DNA of 64,000 nt, taken from the NCBI RefSeq assembly GCF_037975245.1, contig NC_092565.1, positions 11,340,499 through 11,404,498 of the forward strand, written 5' to 3'. The notes under the pieces were generated by a model, which ran no database searches, was not told the DNA's origin, and was given only the letters and a program-made list of their open reading frames with translations. Position numbers and translations under genes: made by a program. Each line of letters opens with the position of its first letter. The first letter of the stretch is position 1. The stretch is from Apostichopus japonicus. Lineage: Eukaryota > Echinodermata > Holothuroidea > Aspidochirotida > Stichopodidae. Below, piece by piece: positions 1-14,300 of this stretch.

Positions 1-958
1 CTTAAACTGACAGCAACAAAAAAGAATTTGCATGTCCATTGCCTGAAGGGTACAAATAAAATTAAGGCAAAGAGTCAGTGTTTTTGTTTTCTATCGACTT
101 GCACATTAGCTTTTAACGGCCTAGTAGCTTTCTCAAACTGACCATACGACATATGCAACAACAAAATAAAGGCTACCATTTCTTACAGTTCTTGTAAGAT
201 TTAAAGAAAATGTGGAAAGAAAAGTCTTTTCCATCACATGTAAAGGAAAATAATGGGAAGGTTAATGGTAATAAGCTATCTACATTCAATTGAATCATGC
301 AACACAACTTCAGTTTAAGTTGACACCTTCCGACATTTGTGGTGTTTGACCAAGCACCATGATAAGACAGAGCATCTACCATCCCCCCTCCCCACCCCTC
401 CCCCGACCCAACCTCATCTCCGATGCAAGTGAAAGTTGTAATATGCAGAAACATCATTTCATTCTCTCATTCTATTGTCCTTGCATCCTTCACATTGATG
501 TTGATATTTTCAAGTTTTGCCTTCAGCCGTTCTCCGTCCTTCCCTTAGCAACCGTTCCCATGGTAGCAGCCCCAGGCTCATAGCTGGCATCCTCGTTGTC
601 CCAAGCCATTAATCATGATGCATTTATATATGTATGCATTACACGTTAATCAGCTACTCGCAGCACGGATCATACATTTCTAGACCCCAAAAATATCTTC
701 TGGCTCAAGTGAATGTTATTTAGCTCTTCGCTCCATACCTAGCATTAAAATCAATAATTTGGATATTTCCAGAATCGGTGTATCGATTTTTAGCTATCAT
801 GTTACACCACGTACGTGCAAGTTGGCCCAAACGCTGACAGTGTAGGCCTTATCTAACTCAAAGAGATTCCTGCGTGAAGTCTCACACGGTTATTATCAAT
901 CGAAAACCCCACTGGAGGGAAGGAGATCTAGCAAGGTGATGTCTTAATTAGATTTTGT

Positions 959-1048
959 CGGGGGGCTAATATTAGCATTTCCACCACTGAAAAGTAACTG
1001 GTTTGGGGGGCTAATATTAGCATTTCCACCACGTAAAAGTAACTGGTT
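959..1048. repeat. Two-copy tandem duplication, about 50 bp unit
   Basis: A unit beginning with a G run, then CTAATATTAGCATTTCCACC and ending AAAAGTAACTGGTTT, occurs twice back to back with only small differences. A recent local duplication is the simplest reading. Confidence 0.8.
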
Positions 1049-3703
1049 TTGCAGACCCCTCTCTTTAGTATTCATTAATGTAAAAAGAAGAAATAAATAG
1101 AATAATTAAGCAAAGAAAATTGCTTTGTTTAAATAAAATAAAAAAAAATAAAAAAAATAAAAAATCCGTTTTGGGGTTGATATCTTCAAAAACACTTGTT
1201 TCGTTTTACATGTTTCTATATTCTGCAAGTGGAAATCAATACTTCCAAATAAATATAAATAAATAAATAATGAATCTGTTTGTCTTTGCAGTTAAGAGGG
1301 TGATGTTACAGGTTGCATAGATGGTATGTAACTCTTGCCATGCAATCAGTCCTGCTTGTATTTGACATTAATTGTCTCTTTTGCATCTTTTCTATATCTC
1401 TGTTCTATCTGCCGTTTAAATTGTAGCATTAGGCAGAGGAGGACAGGGCGGGGGTGGGAAACAGAGGCACAATTATAACTGAATGTAACAGACGGAGAGT
1501 AACCTTCAGATGGACTCATCTTTTCGTCAAGAGAGATTTTGAAGCTTCTCGTATCTCCCTGTATGCGTGACAGTATGATTCACTGAAAGTACAGTGATTG
1601 CTCTCGGAACAGTTTAAGCCTCTGGTTGTTATATCCATTATCCCTACTGCTGTAAAAACATTACATCCATGATCCATCTCATTTCTGACAAATCCACTCA
1701 AGCAAATAATATCTTGATCTCTTTTTTAACAAATTTATGCAAACAGTCTGATTTTACTAACTGTGCAGATACATACAGTACATGTGTTAAATTCCATAAA
1801 TCATATCTCCCAATATGAACACCTAGATTCAAAACTTAAAGGAGTGTTGAAATAATATCTTGGTCTCTAATTTACACACATATCATGTGTACATTTATGA
1901 CAATTACTATATACCATGCACACTAAACCAACAAACAGAATGCTTGATTATCATTCACGGTACAGTACAATCATGAGATTACCAGGACTGTCAGTTACGT
2001 TGACATCTCTCTTAGAAATGACACACTAAGGTAATACTTCACGCGAATCGAGTATGCTCTCGTTCAAAGTCGTTGCAATTCTATATCGTCATGCAATCTG
2101 GCAATAAACTTATCTCCAGTATTCCATATAATAGATGCACAGTGACATCACCCTATAGGAAAAACAAAGACTCCATTCCTTGAGCACTGTCCTGGTTAAA
2201 GCAACACATTCAATGGAATCTGGGGCTTGTTTCCAACTCCCCCCCCCCCCCTCCCCACCTCCTGCTATATGTCTGTTGTACAATACATGTCTAAAACTGC
2301 TCTAAATACTGTACAGATTAAGTTTCCATTTTCAATTACTCATGAAATTTGTGTGTATTTGACTGGGTTCTCATCTAGGCATGTATGTTACTTACGCAAT
2401 ACTGTAACCACAGTGTTAGATCTCCACTGTTGTCATTGAAATGCATTGATACAGAAAACACTTTCGTAACCATCTTCCTTGAATTTAAAGACAAGCAACA
2501 CCTCATCTGCATGTTGATGATTGCAATATTACTGTATCGGAAAAATTTGTACAAAACTGAAGACAAAACTAGTGAAAAGTATTCAACCCAAACAAACAGG
2601 CTCAATAGGATGCTTTAAGTAGATACTCAACCCCCCCTCCCCCCCCTCTTGTCCACATCATAAAGTACAATACACAGCATTCCATTTTTACACAAATGTA
2701 CACAAGAGATGTTAACTTGAGTAGGTTTACTGCATACTAGGCATTTCTGTAAGACCTCTCTACAGGCCTGTCTCAAGAGGACGCAAGCAACAGCAGCATT
2801 GGGCTGATACCTGTCATATAGCGGCTGACATCAATTAAATGACACATAGGGGGCAGCCTCAGGCATCTGTGAGCAATCACACTGCTGGCATTCCTAATGG
2901 GGAGCCTGATGCATGCTGGGTGATAATCACACGACTGTGTGGGATCTGGTGCTAACCGAGAGAGCTACAAATCAAAAAACGGCCACCACAAATAGTTTTT
3001 CGTCCGGTTCTGCATGAACCATCAATCATATAGTCGATATACTGAAGAATATAATCTTAGAAATTACTAACGAGCTAAAAGACTCGGCTATTATCTCCTG
3101 TTTAGAGGGCAATTTGTAACCCAAGGTGAGTTTATTTAATTGAAGAGCAAAAGGAAAAAAAAGAAAGGAAAATAGCAACCTAGAACCAATTTCATGTTGA
3201 CAAACTCTGAAACTCTGAATACTAACTATTATAATATTTGCTAAGTATGTTCTAACAGTTTACATGTTCGGTAAATAATTAATGCAACTGGCTATTTTGG
3301 CTGTATTTTTGTACAATACTTCCAACAAGTGTTAACTTTTTGTCTCAGGTAGCTCAATACTAACACAGAGAACTCTTTCCATGAACTATTCGGCAATATA
3401 TACAAGGATAAACAGTCAGTAAGTTGGAGTGACGACAACAACAACATTAGCGCCAATAGACTTTGCGATTTCCTTGCCATATATATGATTACATGAAAAC
3501 ATTTAAAGCAAAACATGACAGGTACAGTATGATGTTCCTCCAAACTTTACTTTTTGAGCTAAATAAGGTGTTAAGAATCTGACCTCAAATGACCCTTACC
3601 ATCCACACATAACAATAGGGATTTACTCAATACATTATTAGGTGGCACTAATGCTTTTCTATATCTTCCAAAGGTCACGTGTTACTCCCAAATATGCTAG
3701 TAA

Positions 3704-3742
3704 GTCAGACCATGGAGTCTGTTTATAGCTCCATGGTCAGAC
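3704..3742. mobile_element. Tiny palindromic insertion with 7-bp direct repeats
   Basis: The direct repeat GTCAGAC (3704-3710 and 3736-3742) flanks a 25-bp sequence with ends CATGGAG and CTCCATG. It is the same sequence as the 31-bp palindrome at 54172-54202 with about six bases lost from the left arm. The exact flanking repeat plus a second copy elsewhere suggests an inserted sequence; how it moves is unknown. Confidence 0.55.
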
Positions 3743-6700
3743 AACGGTCACACATGCTCGTATTTCAACAAGCATTTTTACTGCCACTCTAAGAGTAATT
3801 ATCCACAATGAGATATCTAATTATCTATTTTAACAATCCTCAATATCTGGGAATAAATTGGATCAGAACTTCAAGGAATGAACCTAAAATTGTAAACTTG
3901 TAGCAATATTTAGTGGGCTTTAAAACTGATGACCTTTACTGCTTTGTTGTTTAATTTGTCTTTCAGTAAATTTCATTATTTCTGGTGCAGTTTTGGTGAA
4001 CTAAGATGATAGCTAAAAATCTTTCCATCACGAACAGTCGAGTACGGTATTACTCACTTTTGTCCATACTTTTGTAATAAAGTTGCAGTTGCATATTTTT
4101 TTCACACCATGGTTGGAGTTGCTCAACGCTAACAGTCCACCAGATTCTATTTCATCAAATCAACTGCAATCCGCTTCTTGATATTACTGTATCTTACAGC
4201 CCAAGGTAAAAATGCTTCTTCTTTGCAAACAACTTGTATCACTTCACTTCTTTAACTGCATAATTTAATAAGCAAAATAGACTGCAGGTTCTTGGAATGC
4301 ACAGATACCCAAAAGACTCCATGTGTCAATGAGCACTAGCTACTTTTAATAAATAAATTTATACCAGGTAAGGAAATAGCACAGAGTGCCAAAAGGGCAA
4401 AAATTCATTGTTGTTGCATATGGACATATCACCAGAGATAATGGTGCATTGCATGAGGAACCCTTGCACACTATCAAACTCAATCACAGCATCGTAATAA
4501 CAACGCATAGCAATTTAACCTTTATACAAACAATGTAAACAAATTCACAACCCAGTTTTCATTTTGATGCAATTTAGCAAGTATGAGGGAATCGATTTTG
4601 TGGAATGTGGAATTTTGGTCAAACATAACAGGGTATCAAATAGAAAACCAGAACAAACTTGTAAACAAAATTTTGAAAGTTGTATTTGAAGGAATTTCTT
4701 GACATTTTAAGTGACAATACAGTCCTAAAGTCACTTTGTATCAACTTTATTTACTTGGTTGATTTCCACAGTTGATACCTGTTTATTCTGCTTTTATCTA
4801 TAAATAACCCATTTCAGAATCAATTATTTAATACATATTGAAACCCACCTCTCCATGATATAAATATGCTGACAAGGTGTCTCTGTAAGTTCTCTGTAGA
4901 AAATCGTACAATCACTTCAGCATAGCTTACTAAGGCCTAGTGGTGTTAACGACGTAAAGTGTACAGACTTTGTGATTCGTAACATTTTAATTGCTATGCA
5001 AAGAAAGAACAATACAGGCTGATTACAGACGGTTGACTGACATCTCTCCGGGCCATTGACATTCAATACGAAACATAATCGTGAATAATTTAAGAGTTTC
5101 AAAATTTGATTAGCACAAAGCTCCTCCTGCATTTATATCTGGCTCGACGCCGAAAAGTGCGATGTCCCCTGAAAACGAAACAGCGACTGGAACGTATTAA
5201 TGTTTTCCTTGTTCGAAAATTGTTGTGATAATTCAGAGAAAGTAAAGAAAAGCAAGTGTTGTTGTTGCTACTTTATTAGGGGATTAAATTGAAAGGCCGA
5301 GTGATAGAGAAATCTCTAAATTTTGGCTTGGATTGGGAAAGTGTGAAAAATCAGAAGCCAAGGAAACTTCACATCCTCAGTTGATTGGTAGAGAAAAGGT
5401 TTGCATTTAGGTCACTTAGCAGATAAGATGGTGCACACTGTACATTGACTTAAAAATTTACCAGTCTTCAAAATATTTTATTTTTTATTTTGGTGCATGT
5501 TTTATCCTATTTGATACCAAAATAGGTGAATAACCATGCAGGTCATAAAACCTCAACTCAAGTTTCTTTCAAAGAATGAAGACAATTTTCAACGTTTTGA
5601 AAATACAGTATGTCTGATTTTCATTAAGGATCATATTTATTTTTCAATTAACACCTTACTGTCACATTCATTTGATGAAAACATCTAGGAGGTGGTCTTA
5701 ATCTGAGATAATTGTCATTTTTATTTTGAGCGAGACTTTGTAGGTCTAGCTGATATTGGCTGGTTTGAAGGATTCTGAGAAGAGTAATGCTAGTCATCAA
5801 AAAGAAAGAACATTGCTGTCGTATCCAATTTTGAAGTTATTTCCAATTCATTTTACAGTTGAGTCTAGACAACATATATATAGGTTGTACATTCTAGACG
5901 ACAGTTGCAGTGAACCTCTGAGTATTGCGAAGATGGGAATCGTCGAAGCAAGTTGGCTTTATGAAAGATCGCACTGATTCAAAATGATTGGCAGTGGCTT
6001 AGGTGACAAAATTTGCACACTTGGCTTGCTCTAGGCTTGTCATATAGGCCTAGCATTGGGTTCACTTGATTATATGAAAACATTCCCATTTAGCCAAAAT
6101 TTCACACTATACTTTGTAAGGTGACTCATTTAGGGTGCGTCTTTGAAAGAAGAATGCATACATTCTATATATGTTAATAATCTTTGGGAATGCTTTCATA
6201 CTTTGTAATAAACAACAGAATGAATTGGTAAAAGAAAAAAAATTTCTTTGGAACACAACAAATCACTAATCGCACCGCAAACACCACCTGTCGTAACTTA
6301 TTTCAATTTATGTGATGATGGATGACTAAATGCCCAACAATAAAAAGTCAGTTTTTACTCTCAATGAAGGCGTTACGCTTCAGTTCTTTCACAGAGATGG
6401 TATTGAAACATAATATCCCTAATATTCTACAGTACTTACTGCCATGACCTGGTATAACTGGTTATTGGCACAGTTTACAGAAACAACACTGCTACATTTG
6501 TTTTGAAGATATGCACAGAAAATCATAAAGACCCAAAGACATACCTCTTAAGTGTCACTCACACAACTGATGTAATCACCCCACTCCCCCCCCCCCCCAT
6601 CCCATTCAGGAGCAATGTCCAATTATATCATCAGACAAACTTTTTGAAGTTTTCATTTATCTTTAAGTAAATGATGAAAATGATAACATATTGTTCTTCA

Positions 6701-8180
6701 TCTGCCATTTCCTTGGCCCTCTAATTGACCCTGTGGCCCAGGGCTATAACCCTCTCTGATCCCCCCCCCCCCCCTTTCACTCCCCAACTCTCAACATACT
6801 TGCCTCCAGCAAAAAAATTTGTTTGATATCTCACAGATAGATCCCAAAATATCTTTAGTCTTGTGGTTTGCATTAACAGCATAATAACATAACAAAGAGA
6901 TGTGTAAGGCAAAATATATATGTCAGTTCTGTCAATAGTTCCGACTGAATTCAGAAAGTAAAACATAGACTTACGTAAGATTTCATGACAACAACCCCTA
7001 CCCATCTGGGTTAGATAAATTAACAGATCTTTGTATTAAAATGTAACGTTTTGAACCCACGCCAGTAATGTGCGAGTCCTGCCCCGATATAGTGAAGAAC
7101 TAATTGCCAGAATATTACGCGGCATCTTCTGTTATTGTATAACAGCGGCATCTGCATATATATCATGCATAGTTTGTTATTATCCAACAGTGCTGTGTGC
7201 AGCTGACTGCTGGTTTTACGGTCAGCTTTGAGCACCCTCGCATAGTATAATCACATGACACATGCTATGTTCCATATAAAAGTTTGAGACCCAGTAGCAG
7301 GATAAAGACAGGCCTGCAACTCAATTGACCTTTCAACTCTCCACAGCATGTTCCCTGACCTTCACAAGAGATAACCACTCCATAGAGGTTAATAAGTAAT
7401 AACTTATACCCCTTTATCACTCATCTTGTAAATGACTCCAGTGGAACCTTCTTAAACTCCTGAGTTTGTTTCGACCCTCTGAGAGGCATTGTGTAACCGG
7501 TAATGAGATTTACACTGGTAGTTTATGTCATTTTCTAAATTCTATTGAGAGATCAGGATGCATTTCCGTCCAATTTATTTGACGGGCGACCGCCGTTGAA
7601 TGGACAGAGGCATTTCGATCAGGTAGGCAGTATAATGACAAGAATGCAGGATGAAACATTATGGCCAGCTGATACGCTAGATTTAACATATATATTCTAA
7701 ACTGTAAACCAAGTATGGTCAACTAAAGTCTGGTGGTTCTTTCCTTTTTGATTTTACTGAGTAACTAACATCTCTACTTTGACAACATGGTCATGACAAA
7801 ATGGTGCCCCTATAAATTTTCAAGTTATTTTCAATTTTCTTCCCAATCACATCAGCAAAGTAGCATTAGTTTAACCCTGTGCTTATTCTCTATGAGGAAA
7901 CACAGAGGATATGGCACAAAACAATTTTTAAATATTAATGAAGAAACAGATCTTCTATTAAGAAAAGGATATTAGTGAAGAATAGGACATATTTTTTGGG
8001 CTGGTTGCAGCTAAAATAGATCCAGTGGTTTGTTGGGTAGAAGTTGTCACAACTGCAGCAGCACATCAGTTTTGAAAGTCACTTGGGGCATCATAACAGT
8101 GATACATTATGTTATTTCAAACAGGCTTAATTTTCACAGGAAACGCTAACAACCAGAAGCGAAGAAGTTAAAGAACTTAC

Positions 8181-8344
8181 CACATATTAAATCACCTTTC
8201 TTTAGTTTGTGAACCTGGTGGCCTATTAAAGTTGGTGGAGATTGGCAGACTGTGTTCTCCATTATTCGGATGTTATTATTCTTCTCCCACTTGACAATCC
8301 ATTTCAGATCACAATTACACCTTAGGACACTCGACTGAAAATCT
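8181..8344 (-). CDS. ADGRA: ADGRA exon 6: LRRCT cap
   Basis: 164 nt, residues 191-245. It starts IDFQSSVLRCNCDLKWIVKW and continues through NTVCQSPP to GDLICG, the four-cysteine LRRCT pattern. Acceptor TTCCAG, donor G|GTAAGT, so the next exon must begin in phase 1; none was found in the window. Confidence 0.87.
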
Positions 8345-11300
8345 CTGGAATTTATAACAATGGTAGAAGGAAACCGTTGAATTATAGATAGCAATGACAT
8401 ATGTGGAATGAAAGTTATATGAGATGCCACATGGAATATTCATTCAATATATGTATCCCCAAACACTTACCAGGTTTGAAAATTTACAAGTGACGAGCTT
8501 ACCTGTCTCCTCACAACATTAGCACCCTTGCTCTACCATGTCTAGGGTGAACTGGTAACCTTATTAGCACTGTACACCCTTAGTGACCAGACACTCTCGA
8601 CATGGTAGAGTCTAATGAGTGCTAATGTTGTGACAAGACAAGTAAATGAGAAACAATGCAAATATCTAAACATTGTTATTTCTCTGTTGTACAATGATTT
8701 CCATCCATCAACCAATAAGATCACCACCATAGTACTGTAAATGTTGTTAATCACAGCAGCTGGACTTGTGTTTATTATCAGTAAATGCACAAAATAGCAT
8801 AAAGCAGATGGTTGTGTTTATAGCTCATTACTAACTCTTGTTATCAAACTTCCCTTGTCATGTTTAAAAAATGTTTTACAGGTATATCCCAGTTATGTCC
8901 TAATTACCCACACACATTTATATCCTGATCATCCATTGAAATATATTCTGATTGCCTATCTGGAGTTATATTTCAATTGCCCAGCAGGACTATCTGCCTG
9001 GAATACTCATATATCCTAATCACCTAGGAATTATATTCTGATGGTCTAGCAGAGTTACATTCCAATTAGTGATGCACAGATATTGCTAATATCAGTTTTC
9101 ACCGATATTCCACATCTAAGGTCCCAGTATCTGCCGATACCGATATTTGAAATAAAAGCTCTTTTTTTGAAACAACGATATCAGTCGGCAAATATCAGAA
9201 GTAGGTGCAAATTAAAACGACACCGATATTGCCACTACTGGCCAATACCTATAGTACATTCCTATAGTACACACCGATAATCTGTGCAACACTAATTCCA
9301 ATTGCCTCAGGGATTCTCATTTTCCTTACACAACTATAGTGACCTCAGAAGTTCTCTGCTCTACCAACAGTGTTTACCAAAAGCCAGAGTAAAGTTCTTA
9401 CACACTAAAGATCAATATTCTATTAATAAAAAAATTTTTTTGTTTACCATTGTACAGACTGGAAAATTCAGAAAATAATGTTAAGAGTAAAATATGAATG
9501 TGCCATATAATGCAGTTGCACTATCGAAAAGTTTTACAATTAATAATAAGCGTGTGATATATTCAATGATGTAGAATGCACCATAATGTGTGCACATATT
9601 AACACCATGATCACACATCCTGACATTTACTCAAGGCCGTTTTATTAGACTATTCTAGTATTGATCATCGTTATAATCTTCAGAAGCGCCAAACCAATGA
9701 ATGAGGCACAAGTCTTGACGAAAAACTCTTCAATGAAACTTTACTCAATTTGTAGTCAGTTAACTGAAGCGTGACCCTGAAGTGGGTTATGCCAGAAAAC
9801 AGGGGTGGGAGGGCAGAGGGCACATTGCTCCATCAAGCTCGGTATGTTACATGGATGGAAACAGTACACACATTCATTGGAGACAAGTAAGGGAAGGGGT
9901 GCAAAGTTAAATTATGGATGACTGCGTAATCACTTCAAGCAATTTTGATGAACATCAATGAAATTCTTCAGACAAAAAAAAACACCCATGTATGATTTTA
10001 TCTAGTTTTTTAAACTTCATGAGCATCGTGAAAAAAAAAGAAGCCTTTTGGAAAATATTGACAGACAGACAGACAGACAAATGCATAGATAAACAAACAC
10101 ATGAATCTAAGGAATTCAGTTTTGCTAACTACAAAATAGATAGAATCAGTAGGTCAATGTGGGGGTGGGGGGTGGGGAGAGGGTGTATTGCTAAAATGCT
10201 ACCAGTGTTTGCAAGCTACGTAGATTGGAGTGCATGTATGTACAGATAGATGAAACAGGTAAGAGAGGAGAACAGGAAATACTGCTTTATTGAAAGGTTA
10301 AAACCCTTTCAAAAGAACCAAATTTTCAGTCAAACTCACATTTTTTCCAGAGACCACAATCTCTCAAACGCTGAAGCTGGAATGGTGGATATAGAGTTGT
10401 GAGACAGATTCCTACAGAAGAAATAAATTAAGACATTCAAATTAAAAGGTTTATCTGGAAAGGTTTACTTGCACCTGCATATCAGATGTATCTGAAGAAC
10501 AGTACTAGGTTCTGTAGGTAAATTTTGTATTTCTAACTCTTGAGAAACTTGAGAAACTTAACGATCAAAGTAAATCAAATGGAGAGGCAAAAAAATACTT
10601 ACAATTTCTTCAAAAATCCGAGACCTTCAAACATGGCATTATTAACACTCCCCAGATTATTTCTTGACAAATCTCTGGAAACAAATAGAAGAAATTACAG
10701 CTATAATGAATGCTTAAATTTTAAATCTTAAATAAAAATTTAATAGGAGGGATGAGGAGGGGGGTTTGATGGGAATTGGCTACATAAGTTTGATTTTCTT
10801 CAAGAACCTCAACAAAGAAACAAAATGAATCTATGTAATCTATCCAAGCGCTTTTCTTGGAAATATGATGACATAATTTATTATTCAGGCTATAAAGCCA
10901 GATACAGCTAGTTAGAGTAAACATTGGTATAAATTTATGAGAAGATTAAGGTATTGCCTAATGTATCAACAGTCAATATTGATGATATAAAATAGATGTT
11001 GCTCATATCTATTCATAAATGTCACAAGAATGCCATCTATGGGGAGCATTATGTATCGTTGGAACTTGTAACATACTCCTAACACAGTAGATGTGCACAA
11101 ATATCTTCGCTACACAAAGGCCAGTGGCATCACTGGACATTTTGAAGGTTAGGTGGGGGGGGGGGATGGGGCACAGCAGTTTGAGAGCAACATCAGGGAG
11201 GGGGTTGCAAAGAACAGGGGTAATGCAAGCTGGGGTCATAAGTGCCAGTGGGAATGTGGAGCAAGAAGAGGATATATTAGCTTCAAACTTGTAGAATTTT

Positions 11301-14300
11301 GCTGGTAGGTGTTACAAGTAAATTATGATCAGTATATGTTGACCAACCTTTGTGTTTTTTTTGGACATGGCAAATATATTGGGATGCACCGGTGGGGGGG
11401 GGGGGGCAAACCATGCCCCCTTCCCTTGTTGATGCCACTGATAAAGGCTATTGAAACTTGACATTTTCAATGAAGATTCACTCAGCTGCATGTTGTTATA
11501 AATTGTGTGGTAACTTTGTATTTTTTTCTTAACCAAACCATGTAAATGTTTCAACGTAACTGGAGATTCTTCAACTCTGGGTAAACCTAGCTGACAGCAG
11601 AAAAAGTCTTTTTCTTTTATGCAAAGTTAACATCCCCTCAGTGCTTGCACACTGACCTACAGTACTTGCCTTAGCAAGTTGCTAAAAAAAAACATTAAAT
11701 GTAGAAACCTGAAGATGGGATTCACACCTGCAGCTGAAAACCTCATTTGACTTAACAATATTACCAAAACCACAAAAAAACACATTCATTTTGCTTTTCT
11801 TAGAAAGAATGTCTAAGAAATAAGAACATGGTGACCACACCAAATGTTTAACCATATTTGCAAAGTAGATCAATATTCGACAAGTTTAGTGAACTTTAAG
11901 GTTTTACATGAAGGGAACTAATGACACTACAATAATGATGAAACCCATTGGCATACTGTATGCCTAGATACCACAGTGTGAAATATTGGGCTTTGTTCCA
12001 TCAAATGATAAAAATGAATGGGATTTGACTTGAGTAATCTTCCGACAAAAACTGTCAACCCACATTTCAAAAAAATTCAGATGTTTTAGACTTTTCACTT
12101 ATCTAACCCCCTACTGATCAACTTCATCTTGGTGAAGTATATATTTCAAAGATGGATCAATTATTATCAAGACAAATCATAAACCAGACACATACCATGA
12201 ACTCAAATTGAGCATTTTAGATGTCAACTACAGCCCAAGATCGGAGACTAAAAACACTGAGTTGCTTTTACCATGAAACTGTCTGAACCACAATACAATG
12301 TTACCAATACAATTAAACATGCCAATCTCCTAAACAATAATGACCACACCAGAACATTTCGGAGTAAACACTATTGCTCTATATAGTCTAATAGGGTTTT
12401 GTGAAAACCTTTTCAGGGGCCCCACAAAAATTCCTTGAGGGTTGCATGGGTTCAGCAGGTCGCACCTGCCAACCAGGGCTGTATGTTGATAAGAAAGTTT
12501 CATAGTGCTTTAATAGTGTGGAGACATGTTAGACAGGAGCCAAGTCAATCTCTTTTTAAGAACTATTTAACTGAACAACTCTGCTCTCTTCCTAATCAAT
12601 GGTAATATTTGCAGTATGGGTTTGCAGTTTCGAAAGTAAGTTCTGCAAATGTTGAGCAGACACAAAGCTTTGTACATTACAGTAGCGTGGGGAAGGATAA
12701 ATGGCGGGAAAACCTAGGCAATTTGCGGAACTGTTCCCCCCGCAAAAAAAACCAAAGGGCAGAAAGGCACTAGGAAAAACAGTCCCCAAAACCCTCCCTT
12801 TCAACAAAAAGGATACTTATCGGGCTGGAAAAAACTGCTAATACTCCTAAGAATCCGAGGGAAGAAAACTTCCAACGATCGCAAATATAACCATGACGAA
12901 ATCCAAGGGAAATTGTGTGATGACACTTTTAATGGTAGAATGAGAAGAAAGGGCAGTGACCGGGGGGGGGGGGGTCCGGTCATAGAGGGCGCACAGTGTT
13001 ATTATTTTACCAGGACTTAATAGGCACAGTAGAACAAGGTGCTAAGGTTGTGAGGAGACAGGTAAGCGAGGAGCGAAGTAAATTTGTACATTACCAAATG
13101 ATGACACACTAAAGTTAGCAGCTTCGTCAAAAAGTTGACAGCTTTACAACTTGTGATACTCGATTTGGTAAGCTTCAGTGCATGCCAATGTACTAACTCT
13201 ATACAATTTCACCAGTCATAAAAACAAAGAAAGTGTCTCTTTTTGTGTTTCTTTATCTTTTGCTGAATTTGTTAATAGTGGGCTAATCAGGTGTAAAAAG
13301 TACTGCTGTGACAAAAATTTGATCCCCGCAAAAAAAACAAGCACCCCAGTAGTGAATCTTCTAGCAGTAGTCTCACTGTTGAAGGTAAAATACTGTAAAA
13401 AAAATTATATTATAGTAAAGAAATACAAATAAAACAAAACAAGATATATTCCACACAAAAAATGAAGGGTGTGGTATAACAGAGCATTGTTGAGGAGGGG
13501 GGGGGGAGGAGTGGAAAGAATAAACATAATGCAATTGCAATCTTTAATGCTGAACTGTACATCAAATGTACTTCAGGGGTTTTGAACTTAAAAGGTGTAT
13601 TTGTTTGATCCATTGGGTTGCACAATTATTAATACCAAGCCATGTGATATTTACACATAATTGGATACTTCTCATTCAAATAAATAATGCAAGTGATGCT
13701 CATGGCTGCTCACTAGCAAAAGTGGCATCGCCAGTTATTGTGAAGTGGGGGAGGGAGGTGGGGCACAGCAAAATGAGAGTTACATGGGGGGGCAACAGAA
13801 TATGGGTACTGCAAGATGACACCTGCGCCACCAGTGAGATCAAGGAATGTGAGCACCGGAGCACAAAGTCACGTGGGTATGGGTCCAGGGAGACGCCATA
13901 GGGCCTTGCAGTTTTCATGGTTTCAAGAACTGATATCAGTTTCAGATCAGTTGAATTTGGGATGTAGACATACGTAAATTCAGTCAGTAGTCAGTAGCTT
14001 CCCTGAAGCAAGCATTGCTACTGTATAGAACAGACATGAATGCCAAACAATCATTAACACAATACCCAATCGTTTATCATGATATTTAAAAACAATCAAC
14101 ATGGAAAATAGTACAGAATTTTGAATTGGTAGCTACAATTTTGTGTGTGTGTGTGTGTGTGTCAAACTTAATACTATTTGATTGTATGTTCCTTAGACTC
14201 TTACCACCACCAATTACATTTCTGGACAATATTCTGAAACTCAGTGACAGAAGAATTCAATAGTACTTAGCCTTCTACAGTGACTAGACCACAGTGCTAC

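Larger units (their letters stand above)
1..8180. other. No supported exon; probable ADGRA intron
   Basis: This stretch lies beyond the LRRCT exon of the ADGRA-like gene. By family architecture the next exon should start in phase 1 and encode an Ig domain. I found no minus-strand segment here that reads as an Ig, hormone-receptor or seven-helix exon with proper splice sites. It holds poly-C tracts near 2240, 2630, 6590 and 6765, a tandem duplication at 959-1048 and a small palindrome at 3704-3742. It is either a long intron or contains exons too diverged to see by eye. Confidence 0.5.

Noticed and set aside
1516..1701. Minus-strand frame with several cysteines (LNCSESNHCTFSESYC) considered as an ADGRA Ig or HRM exon
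   Set aside because: No in-frame donor, and no tryptophan or Ig strand pattern; phase does not connect convincingly to the LRRCT exon.
13566..13918. Overlapping frames on both strands (111 and 72 codons)
   Set aside because: Coincide with a diverged MITE; no domain.
14162..14240. Possible extra LRR exon between ADGRA exons 3 and 4
   Set aside because: A donor-like GGTAAGAG exists on the minus strand, but the frame has no LRR pattern, and four LRRs already match the family.
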